This document shows, in pieces, positions 12,156 through 22,947 of a stretch of DNA of 64,000 bases. The notes beneath the pieces are model-generated. The model made no database searches. It saw nothing but the letters and a program-made list of their open reading frames with translations, and was not told the DNA's origin. Made by a program: the position numbers and the translations under genes. Numbering within the stretch: position 1 is the first letter of the stretch; the number at the start of each line of letters is the position of its first letter. Source of the stretch: Celoporthe dispersa (taxonomy: Eukaryota > Ascomycota > Sordariomycetes > Diaporthales > Cryphonectriaceae); contig WAID01000007.1 of the NCBI GenBank assembly GCA_016584495.1, forward strand, positions 2,528,001 through 2,592,000. The letters are read 5' to 3'.

Positions 12156-12459
12156 ATGTCCTCGACGATACCCAAGCCTCCAAGCGGGCACTTTAACCTT
12201 CTCTATTTCGCGGGCGCGAACACGTTCACCGGCAAAGAATTTGAGCCGCTCCCCGCGCCCTTGCCTCTGAGGCAGCTCTTCGTGACGCTCGAGGGGGCGA
12301 TACGCAGGCATCAAGTCAAAGGTGCTCGAATCCTGCTTGGTCACTATCAATCTGAACTACGTCGACGTGCCCGAGGATCCCAATGAGGGTGGCGCCGACG
12401 AGCCTGTTATCAAGGAGGGTGATGAGGTTGCGATCATTCCGCCTGTGAGCTCTGGATGA
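12156..12459 (+). CDS. cnxG: Molybdopterin synthase small subunit (MOCS2A/CnxG), frame broken by one base
   Basis: Sulfur-carrier subunit of molybdopterin synthase, needed for Mo-cofactor and hence nitrate reductase. It has the ubiquitin-like fold of MoaD and, in the active form, a thiocarboxylated C-terminal glycine. The N-terminal frame gives SSTIPKPPSGHFNLLYFAGA through LRQLFVTLEG. After a run of five G at 12293-12297 the frame runs into an unrelated tail; with four G it continues RYAGIKSKVLESCLVTINLN and ends AIIPPVSSG at the TGA at 12457-12459. The corrected length is 100 aa, normal for the family. I read this as one intact gene with a +1 homopolymer error, though a true frameshift allele cannot be excluded. 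The penultimate residue is Ser, not the Gly seen in bacterial and human forms. No intron is needed. Confidence 0.85.
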
Positions 12460-12569
12460 TGGACATTCTTGTGTGGCCGAAAAAAGAAAAAAAAAGAGAT
12501 GAATGTTGCAGTTGATTTTTTTCTTGGGGGGAAGGGGCTAAGGCTGAGCCATCTTCAAAGTCACAACCT

Positions 12570-13094
12570 TCACCTTGCTAGGAGAGCTTGCTGCTCCTCA
12601 GACGTCGACCTCTGATCGAGTGACTCGGGTCTCTGGCGTTTCGCCCATGACATCAAGTCCCACTTCCAGATCATCCAGTACCCTGCCTCTTGCTGCTTGT
12701 GGTACCTGGCCAACCTTCTAATAGCGAGGATCAGAAGGAAGATGAGTATTGCAAAGATGATTGTCGATATGATGGAGACGATTGAGGTCAGACTGGTCGT
12801 GGTCGAGACATGGCATCCCAATGGCCGGGTCCGGATCTCCCACCGCTCCGCCCAGTGCGGACAAATGTCTTCGTCGTACGCGGGTGCGAGCGCTGGTATA
12901 GTGTAGTTGTTCGGCACGCATGACCAAGTCTTAAACAACAAGTCAGTATGCTAAATCCTGAGCGGCTCGTCGTGGTTGACTGGACCTACAAATGGACACC
13001 AACTGCATCGTTCCTCATCCAGACAGCCATGGCAATCCTGATGTCTCCAGCAGCGACGCAAATGCGCATCGCTTGGCTCTGAAGTTACCATCAT
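12570..13094 (-). CDS. Small single-pass membrane protein with PSI-like cysteine domain
   Basis: Two exons, 13094-12990 and 12929-12570, with a 60-bp phase-0 intron (GTAGGT...AAG). The 154-aa product has eight cysteines in the first about 85 residues, with the spacing of a plexin-semaphorin-integrin (PSI) repeat: CWRHQDCHGCLDEERCSWCP, then SCVPN, ICPHWAERW and LGC. A hydrophobic segment follows (SIISTIIFAILIFLLILAIR) and a basic cytosolic tail of about 50 residues. Such disulfide-rich domains act outside the cell or in the ER lumen, yet no signal peptide precedes the domain, so either the TM segment acts as the anchor or a further 5' exon lies upstream in 13.1-13.5 kb. I know similar fungal hypothetical proteins but no function. 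The gene is convergent with the molybdopterin synthase gene, with only about 110 bp between their stop codons. Confidence 0.7.
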
Positions 13095-13547
13095 AAATAC
13101 TAACAAACAAATCAAATATGACATTCAAAAAAATTCATTCAAATTATTTCCCTCCTGGCCCGGGACGCTAGTCACGCACTCTCATCTATGTCATCGTGAA
13201 AATCGATGTCTTCCAAGGATTACTAGGTCAAGCTTAAGAAAAAGAGAAGCAGGCGGGGAGGAGATTATGAAACCGGCGACCCGGCTATTATGACCGGCAC
13301 GAGAGATCGCGCCGCTCCTCTCCCCGCCCCGCAGTTGATGGGTGTTTGAAAAGTCGGGGATTATGAGTATGCCATCGTGATGATAAATGTGATTTGTTCA
13401 TGAAGCGACAGAGTCGGATACTCGATCCAGAGCACCAGTAGTATTTGGGGACTCTACTCAACAACTCTACCCAGATACAATACCAGATGGACTTTTCCAC
13501 AAAGTTGTTTTTCCCTTCTCTCTCACCCGGGAGGCCGAGAGACCTCC
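13095..13547. other. Spacer between COG4 3' end and PSI-like gene
   Basis: About 450 bp, with an AT-rich part (13090-13150) near the small membrane-protein gene. No supported gene; it may hold an unseen first exon of that gene. Confidence 0.4.
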
Positions 13548-16189
13548 TCAGGCCTTGACCAGGCTCCTGGCCTTCCTCCTCTCCTCCTCACTCAACACCC
13601 ACTGCATCCCCTCGTCATCCCCACCCGCCACGATCTCCTCCCACTCGTCGTCCTCCATATTCGCCACCATGAGCACCTGCGAGACCTTGGAAAATAGCTC
13701 GCGGACGCCATAGTTCCCGCCCTTGGACACCACGTTGATGATCGCACTGAAATCCCTCTCCATGCGAATCACACCAAAGGCATTTGCCCGCCCGAGGTAC
13801 TTCCACGCCCGGTCGAGCAGTACGCGAGCGAGATACCGAGCGGTCGTCTCTAGCAGGATGGCATAGGTCTTGGGCGTCATGAGCCGTGCGATCGGCTTCA
13901 TAAGCGCGTCCCAACCGTGCTCGAAGCGCCGGCCTACCGCGTCCAGCAGCTCGTCCTCGTCGATGTCTTCTGCGGCTGCGAAGTCGGCCAGTTCGTCTTC
14001 GGTCAGGGTATAATCCACATCGCGGAAGGTATCTGCGAGGACGGGACGCAGGCGGAGCCTGACGACCTGGTTGGCGAGGACCTGCAGGCCTTCGCTGAGA
14101 AGCTCGGTCGTCTTAGAGGTGAAGGTCGAGAGGAGGGTGGTCAGAGCACTGCTGACAAAGGCGACATCGTGCTCGAAGGGGAATGTGTCTTGGAGTGCGG
14201 GCTGAGGACCGGCGCCGTTGGTCCGTTCGAGCGAGGTTCCGAGGAAAGTATTTATGATCCGCTCGAGGTACTCGTTTGATGTCTCAAGGCTGTTGATCAA
14301 GACAATAAAGGCTATGATCTTGTCTTCAGGCGGGAAGCCCCCTTGAACGACCGGTTTCGGATATGATTCGTCGCGCATCTTTCTCTGGACCATGCCGACA
14401 AAATCGGATCCCAAGACTCTACCAACGGTCTGCAGGACAGATGCGACCGCATCTCTCTGTGATGTAGAGAGTGTCTTCTGTATCACGGTGTTGACGATGT
14501 ACATAACATCATCAACCGCAGATATTATAAAGGGGGGTTCGCTGTTTAAGGGCTTCTGTGGGCTTAGCGAGAGCCCGCTGGGCATCTCATCCAGCTGAAA
14601 TGCCTTCTCGACTGATCTCCGGAAGAAGAATGTGCTCATGACATTGTAAGGGTTAGTCAGTCTGCCCGAGACCTTTCGATTCAGGTTGGACTTGATGAGG
14701 ACGTCAGGAGTGACGAGAGGTGTGTCTTTAGCAGCGGATTCGGGGTCCTAAAAGCCAAACACCAGTCAGTATGAGGCTCTCTGGGTTTGGACAATGGGGT
14801 TGTGAGATTTACCTTGCATTTCCCTGCAATGAAACGAGAATAGGCCGACCACCTCCCAAGCATGACGGCAATTTCGTTGAGCAGCGCATCCACCTCCTTC
14901 ATATTGACGCCTTCATCCTCACTTCTCCTCGGGTCGTTGGTTCCGGCTCCAGCAGCGGGAGATCCCATCCTCGGTATGCCGGTCATGCCCTTCTGTTGTG
15001 ACAAGAAGCTCTGGACGAGGAAGGAGAAGGGATAGCTCTTGACGTCTGTCAGCTTCCTGTCGACCCCCCTGTCGTCGCTCCACGAATCAAGGATGATGCC
15101 GCCCTGGACGTCGGCCTCCATCTGCAGCCTCTCGATGACCTTGACCATCTTGCCGGATCCGTAGTGCCGCTCGACCAGGCCACCATGGCTCTCGATGATC
15201 TGGGCAATGTGCTCGAACAGCTTGGTCAGGGCATTGGCGTAGAAGAACCCATCCTTCCTGCCAGGAACCACGGTGCCTTCCTTGAGTGTCTGCCTCGCGG
15301 TGCCAGCAACGCCCTGACACACATATCTGCCGTATACGTCGAGACCAACGTCCCCTCTCCCTATCAGGGGGGAACAGCTTGAAGAACCTCGTGACTTTGG
15401 TCCCGTCGCCCTCTTTTGCCGCCTTCTCGAACTCCCTCAGGAACAGCCCGCAGAGGCTCTCCCTGGCGTTCTCCAGCGTGACCCACGGTGCATCGGGGAT
15501 CTCGACTGTGGGCACCATGGCCGCGGCGAACCCACCCCGTATAATGTCCTCAGGCACCCCTGCTCGCGCGCGCGATGTACCCGGCGGCAGCCTCCCAGTC
15601 CTGCGGCGCGCCCATGCTCCAGACGACCCCGCCGACGCAGGCCTTCAGCTCCGCGACCTGCTCGACGACCCTGAGCGTCTCCTCGACCCTCTGCTTCTCG
15701 AGGTCGAGCTCGCGCACCCTACCGGAGAGCCTGCCGGCCGTGTGCGCCGCGTTGGCCAGCATGTTGTTGCTTATGGACCGGGTGGCGATCACCTGCGAGC
15801 CCAGGCCCGCACGCAGGTTGTCTAGCCGGCCGAGGTCACGGCCGAGGTCTGCCTGGGCGGCAAGGCTGGCCTGGAGCCGGCGCACGAGGTCGGTCTCGCG
15901 GGCGTGGAGGGAGGTGAGGGCGGCGCGGACCTGGGCCGGGTTGGATGCTTCGAGGATGGAGCTCTGGCCTTGCGAGGGGCCAGCGTCGTTGAAGTTGTTG
16001 TTGGTGTTTTCTCCTGAAGCCGCCGCCGCTGTTCAGCGCAGAGGTCGGGTTGGGCGTCATGTTGGCGGGGAGGGGCGACGGTGATGGGAGGGAGTTCTTG
16101 GTGTTGATGGTGAGGACATTGCTGTTGGTGGCCGATCGAGCTCGGCTCGTCTTTGAGGTCGTGGACACGCCATTTGCGAAGGCAGACAT
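13548..16189 (-). CDS. cog4: Conserved oligomeric Golgi complex subunit 4, three frame breaks
   Basis: COG4 is a lobe-A subunit of the COG tethering complex for retrograde traffic to the Golgi. Two exons: 16189-14813 and 14747-13548, with a phase-0 intron 14812-14748. Recognisable stretches: RKDGFFYANALTKLFEHIAQ in the middle, MSTFFFRRSVEKAFQLDEMP after the intron, and the C-terminal domain with YLERIINTFLG and a final acidic/basic tail. The start chosen is MSAFANGVSTTSKTSR. Exon 1 reads through only if one base is removed at each of three places: near 16017 (GGCTTC), in the CCCC at 15557-15560, and in the GGGGGG at 15367-15372. With these removed, exon 1 is 1374 nt and the protein 857 aa, both consistent with phase 0 and with the family length. 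The shifts look like consensus errors, not degeneration, because everything between them is well conserved. Confidence 0.88.
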
Positions 16190-17832
16190 CGAGGCGGCCT
16201 TGTCGTATGGCGTCGCATGCCTGCTTGTGTGGTGGGAGGAGGAGGACAAGGCTCAGGGTCCAGATGTGACTGCCATCAGCTGTGATGCCAGTTAGTCTTC
16301 TTTCTACTGATGGTTCGGGGCGGTTTCGCTACCTGTCTCCAAGTGAGAGTACCTGAGTAAGGGAACGCTATAGGACGGTGCACTGCTGTAAGCGCCAGCA
16401 GGGATAGCACGGTACAGCGGAGTACGTACCTGAGTACCCTCTAGGCCTTGGACTTGGGCATCGGAAGTAATTATCTTGAGGTACCTCGCGACTTCTTGAA
16501 CGCTCAACAAACAGCCTCTTATTGTCAAGACCTCGCTACCTACCTGCCTCTTATCCTGGTCATAGAAACTCGATTTTCCCCTATTTCTTTCAATCTGGAT
16601 TTAAAGGTTCCGAACTATCACAAGCTGCCGGCTCAGCAACCTTCTCGATTCCAGTCATGCTGACTTGAAAAGCTGCCCTACGCTCTCACGCTCGAAAAGA
16701 AGTGTCTAAAGTGTGCCTAAGCAAGCACGATCTCCGGAATTGACGCATACACTTCTCTACGTGTAATAGAGCCATGCTTACCCCTTGGGTCTTGACCAGC
16801 AGGAGGCCTCGAGGGGCTTCGGTTCAGTTCTGCGTGCTTTTGAGCTGTGCTGTTGAAACGTAACGAGATGTTCAAACTAGATCTTAATTCAGCCTTTTCA
16901 TAATGCTTGTATCTTCGTCTAATATAATTCCTCGGGAGTCTATCCACAGCATAGATCGAGATGTAATCTCATAATCTCATTACCTGTTACATGGTCAAGT
17001 TGTCTAAAGCCGTTCGTCATTGACCCGTAGAAATATCACACACCATGTATTAGAAGAGGGCGATGACTTGCTATTTCAGACAAGCAAAGATCATAAGAAG
17101 CATTCTCAAAGGCGAGGACATGATTCCCCGTGATGAACATAGTTCTTGGTCATGAATTCCGTCACCCTCACAGTCTGCTTCAGTTACTACTCATTGGTGG
17201 CTCCAGAAAACCTTTCTATCAACCTATCCTTGGCCACTGCATTACAACAAACATATTTGTATCAGTCCTCTCTATGATACCGAATTACCTCGCAACTCAA
17301 GAGCCTAGAGATACTGCAATGCTGGATCTCTCCAAAAGGCTAAGGCTATACAATCCGCCAAAAGCAAAGTCCAGCCACCTGGCCGCAAGGCTACAGCCTC
17401 GTCCCAGCATTCCGAGATTCCTCATCGACACTTCTCATCCACGAGACGTCTCAAGGTGTCGAAAAATTTTGGATATTGGTATTTGCAAAGTGGCTGATCA
17501 AAGGAAGTGTCCTTCCTCCTTTCGCCTTGGAATCGTGGCGTGGTCTTTATACCGCTGGAGAAATTTGCTGAGAGCTTGTGTAACCGTCAAAGGGAGCCTC
17601 AGCCTGACAAAAAAGGGCAGAGTTTGTGTGAGGCCTGGCCATGCCGTAAGCTCTTCACAATTGCTGCCGTTGTTATGGCGCACACTTTCGTGTCGTCTCG
17701 GGGACGAGCTCCACAGCACAGAAAGCAGCTGTTGGTCATGTTATCTATTCCATATGTTTTTTTATTACAAATGCTTGCACAAGGCGCCTTGCTATCCCAC
17801 GCAAACCAACAAGGGTTGTTCATTCGTCTCAT
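16190..17832. other. Spacer between COG4 and PMR1
   Basis: About 1.6 kb. The part near COG4 has several TACCT/AGGTA elements (16368-16545) typical of the promoter sides in this window. The middle (16880-17300) is AT-richer. A plus-strand open frame at 17130-17930 is not supported: its composition is unlike the neighbours, it overlaps the PMR1 3' end and has no domain. Confidence 0.5.
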
Positions 17833-20800
17833 CTATACAGCCTGGCTGTACCCGCCACCAAGCGTCTTCTTCCCGTAGAACCACCACTTCCTTGCCTCGT
17901 CTGCCCAGAACACGGTGCTGCAGAGCATGATCAGGCCCAACAGGTCATAGAACCCGATAGCTTCCGTCTGGAACACCTCCTGTAGCCAGGGAAAATAAAT
18001 GACCAATAACTGGCCCATGAGGCTGAGCGACACGGCCCAGTTGAACAAGGCGTTGGTGAACAGCCCGACCTCGCCGCGGAGGATCGACTTGGACTCGGAC
18101 CGGCAGCTCAGCGCGTTGAACATATCGAAGAGGACGAAGCATGTGAAGGTCATGGTGGTGTCGCGGCGTGAGACTTTGCCGTCCTCGAGCATCTCATGGG
18201 TATAGACGAGCATGGTGCCGAGCATGATGATGAAGGCGGACTGCAGGACACGCTGAATGACGGCGCGGGTGAGAACAGGCGCACCACGGCGGCGTGGCGG
18301 GCGCTTCATCACGTCAGCATCGACGCGTTCTACGCCCAGGGATTGTGCGGGTGGGCCATCCATGATAATATCTGGACTTGTGGTCAGCATGAAGTGATTG
18401 CGAAAGAGATGGCGTTGCAATGGTACTCACTAATCCAGAGAATCTGCATCGGGTTCAGGGGAGACTTGAACCCCAAAACCGTGCAGATCAGAACGAGGGA
18501 CAGACCAGCCGCGCTTGTGCTCAGCTGGAATCTGAGGAAGTTCTGGATATTGTTGAAGATGCCCTTACCCTCCTCAATCGCATGCAAGATGGTCGAGAAG
18601 TCGTCGTCAGTCAGGATCATGTCTGCAGCCTCCTTGGCCACGTCCGTCCCGCTTCTGCCCATGGCGATCCCGATGTCCGCCTTCTTCAGCGCCGGAGCGT
18701 CGTTGACCCCATCTCCCGTCATTGCTACGATGTCTCCGCGGGACTGCAATGCGCTGATGATTTTCATCTTGTGGTCGGGGTTTGTGCGGGCAAAGATGGT
18801 CGTGTGCTGCATCGCTTGGGCAAGATCTTCCTCGGACAGGTCTTCGACGTCTCTGCCGCTCAGGACTGGCCTTACTGAGACCTGACCTGGGCCGTGCTCG
18901 CGAGCGGTGGCAATGTCCATGCCAAGCTGTTTGCCTATTGCCACGGCCGTGGTCTCCGCGTCACCTGTGATCATGATCACCTTCACCCCGCCCTCGCATC
19001 AGTCTCCTGATCGAACGCCCCACCGAGGGCCTCGGGGGATCACTCATGCCAACGAGACCGGCGAAGGTGAGACCCTTGTACACATCTTCTGAGTCCTGAA
19101 TGCGGGGGCTCTCACTTCCGTCATTGCCAGGGGTGCCGCTTCGTTGGTTTGGTCCGTTGGACTTGCTTCTTCCGGACCTGTTGACCGGGCCACTGGCAAA
19201 TGCAATGACGCGCAGGCCCTTGGCCGCCATATTTTCCGCTGCCTGGTTGATCTCTTCTCTCTGTGATGCATCGAGCACAAATTCTCGGCCATGTTTGGTG
19301 ATGTAGCTGTCGCAGGCATCCAGGACACGATCCAGAGCGCCCTTCATGTAGGCGAACTCCTTCTCGTTCTTGTCGGACCCGATCGCCACCCCCATCCACT
19401 TTCTCTCGGAGCTAAAGGGGACCTCAGATGTTCGAGGTCCTATGGACTCGCGAACATCGTGTTCACGAAACCTGTCCAAAAGGTCGAGCATGGCGACGTC
19501 TGTCGGCTGACCAACCCAGCGCGTGTAGGTAGAGGCTTCGTCGCGCGCCACCGTGGACGAGAGCACCGCCTTCGCAGCAGCTCCGTTCTCGGTATAACGC
19601 CTAGCCAGGCGAGCATCATTGGCGATGTTGCCAATGCGCAGGATGCGCAGCGTGGCCGGGTCGGGTGCGGCCTCGGTTGCGTCGTCGTCTGAGTCGACGT
19701 CAAATGCCTCGTCCGCGCCAAAATACCACATTTTTGAGGTTGTCATGTGATTCATTGTCAGCGTTCCCGTCTTGTCTGAACAGACTACGTTGACGGAGCC
19801 CAGAGTCTCGACCTTTGGCATCTTTCGAACGATGGCATTATGCTTAGCCATTCGATGGACACCTAGCGCCAGAGTCACGGTGACGATGATGGGTAGTCCT
19901 TCTGGGATGGCGGCGACAGCGAGAGATATCGATTCCGTGAAGATTTCTAGGTAGCCCTTGCCCTGGAACCAGCCTGCCACGGAGATGAGCCCAATGACGA
20001 CAAAGGAGAACTTGCTCAGCTGGGAGCCCAGTTGGTCCATGGAGAGCTGCAAGGGCGAGCGCGGGCTCTCGGTGTCCGTGACACTCGTGGCAATGGCCCC
20101 AAACTGCGTGTTCCCACCTGTCGCAAAGACGATGCCCTGGCCATGACCGGACTTGACCAGCGTGCCCATGTAGGCGATGTTTCTCCCTTCGTGAGACTCG
20201 TGGTCCCGACTCGCGGCGCCGTTCTCAGCAGGACCCCCAAACGTGGGCACCGGTAGCTGCAGGTTCGCACCCTCACTGCGCGTCTTAGCTGCCGACCTGC
20301 GAGGGCGCGGTGCAGCCGTGACTCGCACAGGGTCAGTCTCTCCGGTGAGGTTCGACAAGTCTATTGTCAAATCCGATGCCTTCGTGATGCGTATATCTGC
20401 AGGAATGCGATCACCCGTCGTGAACAAGACGAGATCGCCCGGGACCAGTGTCGCAGCCATCACCTTGGAAGACGAGGCTTCCAGTGTCTCTTCCTCTGGC
20501 GTGACAGCACCAGACGACTCGGCGCCCTCCCTTCCGTCTTCTGCCGTCGGCTGCCAGCTCGGTGTCCGTGGGGCCGCAGCACCTCTTGCTGGCATGCTCC
20601 TGATCAAATGCGCATGATTTGGGACGAGGTTGTTGAGAGCCTCAATCGACTTTTCGGAACGGTACTCTTGCACGAACCCAACGGTCACGACAATGGTCAC
20701 CGCGACAGTGATGCTGATAGCGTCGTCCAGGTTTCCCAAGAGGATAGAGGCGGCCGAGGAGGCGAGAAGCAGTAATATCAGAGGCTCCTTGAATTGTCCC

Positions 20801-21177
20801 AAGAATCTCAGCCAGAGCGGTTCTGGATCTTCGTGAGGTATCTCGTTGGGCCCATAGTCGCGCAGGCGCGACAGAGCCTCAGGAGGTGTAAGGCCATACG
20901 TGAGCGAGGTTCGTGCGCGGGCGGCAACTTCGGCGGTGGTCAGATAGGAGAACTCGTCGGCGACGCTCTGTGCAAGGAGCGGGTCAGCTCAAGGTGGTCT
21001 CTTCCCGACAACCTGCGGTGAGAGGATGGGTTTTCTTACTCTCGACTGGGCCGAGGTCGTGCGCGTAGGGGACCTCGACTGCGCCCGATCATTTCCGGCC
21101 CAGGGGGACAGCTCAGTGGGTTTCGTCGGCTCGTTGAAGATGGGCAGGCTTGGGGAGTTGCCTGTGAATCTGTCCAT
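17833..21177 (-). CDS. pmr1: P-type Ca2+/Mn2+ ATPase of the Golgi (PMR1), one frame break
   Basis: P2A ATPase that pumps Ca2+ and Mn2+ into the Golgi for glycosylation and secretion. Three exons: 21177-21040, 20967-18431 and 18371-17833; introns 21039-20968 (phase 0) and 18430-18372 (phase 1). Visible motifs: cation-transporter N-terminal domain (SVADEFSYLTTAEVAARART), the PEGLP motif of TM4 (AVAAIPEGLPIIVTVTLALG), phosphorylation site CSDKTGTLTMN, KGALDRVL, MITGDAETTAVAIG, and the hinge TGDGVNDAPALKKADIGIAM. The C-terminal exon carries the last TM helices. The second exon contains one extra base in the G runs (plus strand 18986-18993); without it the RLMR segment runs into GVKVIMITGD and the sum is exactly 1071 codons (1070 aa). 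A 40-residue Ser/Arg insertion region lies between TM2 and the actuator domain. Clearly recognised. Confidence 0.94.
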
Positions 21178-22947
21178 CCTCTCGTGCTGGTGGTGGTGTT
21201 GGAAGAGGCTCTGGGTAGAGAGGAGAGAGAGCCAGACCTGCCCAGAGGCTTGCGCCGAAAGCGGGACTGCGAAGCTCGACCTTTGCCTAGTAGACTGCCC
21301 CCGCGGAGTTGACCACTGGGTGCGCAGGCCAGGCTCAGGAAAGATGTGTTCGAGGTGCTGTCAGTCGCACTTAGATCCGGGGAAGCGCACACGAGACCAG
21401 CATCATTGTCTGACAACGTTGCCGGGTGGGTGTCTGATTATAGAGATGAACCTGGGATCTCGGGGATGGTGATTGTGGTCGTCCTATTATTGTTTTCGAA
21501 TCCTCAAGGGGGAGGGAGCGAACTGAGCAAGAAAGATGTCAATGGTTGAGCGTCGAGGGTAGGCGCTGACGTGTAATGAACCAAGGCTACGGCAGTAAAG
21601 GTCCAGCCAGACTTGTGGTGGTGTTCTACTACCGGCTCGGGTCGAGGTGCAAATGTCACGTCAAGGCGCAGCCGGCCCCCTGTAGGACAGGTACCCGGGG
21701 GACTCTGGTCCAGATTTTATTCCCAACTAGGCGGTACCGTAGCAGCATGGATACTATGGGTAGCTATTGTACAGTACCTTGGCACCTCTCAGCAATAGGT
21801 GTGTCTTTATTAGGGATTTTTTTTTTTTTTTGGAATTGCTTGCAGGAGGAACTGGTGACATGTCTCATATCTCTTTGGACCGGAAACAATGCTTTGTACA
21901 GCCTCATTCCTCGACACGGGACCAATCTGAAGTCCCTCGCCTCTTCTCCAACAGCACTTTATACCGAGTTCTGGTTGGAATATTTTTTGCATGCGGAAGG
22001 GCAATTCGATGGCATACTGTGGTCAGAATGCTGGGCAAGACCCTGCCACCTGCTGCTAACAGCCAGAAAAACCTACCGCCGTGATAGTAAGCAGTACATA
22101 GCACGTACCGCACATGGTACATGTATGGGTGTCATACCTTACCTCTGAATTGAAGACACTGGGTGGATCATACATAGATCAGAAACCAGAAGCTCAGAGA
22201 GATCCTTGGCTTTTTTTCCCTTCTTTTCTTCTGATTTGGCCAGAGACAAGAGTGTTGGATAATGTGGTGTCTTCTGTGTCAATATTCCCGTGTACATTGT
22301 ACCTCAGTACATTACTGACTGACCATGTTGTACTACCACGGTACGTAATACGAATGCTGTGCTACGGCACTACGGGACGTACTTGCCTAACAGGGACCCT
22401 AACCCCAGCCACAACCTCCCGCCACCGGAATTCAGTCAAGCTAATGTGGGCCCGTTGCCATGCTGAGACCTGGGCCCTGCTTGCGTGGGTCTCTCTTCCC
22501 ATACTTACCCGGCGTGCCCAGCTACCACAACGCCAGAGAGAGCCAAAACACCGTCCCCTCTCTCCCTCCCTCCTCTCTTCCGTCGCAAGTACCAATCCCT
22601 CCAAACCCCGCGACCCGCTCCAGAGGCGCCGCCCTTCGCTTCAGCATAACATTAAAAACAGACCCTGATTGCGACCTTTATTCCTTTGCTTCTCGGCGGT
22701 TCACATAACTGCTTCATCAACGCCTTGCGCGGTTTCTTACTAGCTGCCGTTGTGGTCTCATCCACGCGACGGACCTACCGCCCGAACGCGACGGCTTCGT
22801 GTTTACAGCCCTCGAGCCACCATCCCTCCCCGCGTCGGCGCGTCCGCAGTTCATCGCCTCTAGGGTGGCCGTCTTCTCAGAGACGCCCCTCGCATTGCTG
22901 CCTTTATTTGCTACTCGTTTTAGACTCCCTGCGACGCTGTCGCGACC
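21178..22947. promoter_or_regulatory. Divergent promoter region, PMR1 (-) and RAD21 (+)
   Basis: About 1.77 kb between the two start codons. It contains a poly(T) tract at 21821-21832 and a cluster of GTAC-centred elements (21690-21785 and 22290-22385). Open frames here, including a 190-codon plus-strand frame from 21576, lack domains and have the composition of noncoding DNA. Confidence 0.5.

Noticed and set aside
12156..12459. Programmed +1 frameshift or bicistronic MOCS2-type overlap at the Mo-cofactor gene
   Set aside because: Vertebrate MOCS2 overlaps two different proteins, whereas here both frames are halves of the same small subunit; a homopolymer error explains it more simply and recurs across the window.
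17130..17930. 266-codon plus-strand open frame
   Set aside because: Composition and codon use unlike neighbouring genes, no domain, and it overlaps the end of PMR1 on the other strand.
21576..22148. 190-codon plus-strand open frame upstream of RAD21
   Set aside because: Contains a translated poly(T) run and Cys/Trp-rich random text; typical chance frame in a promoter region.
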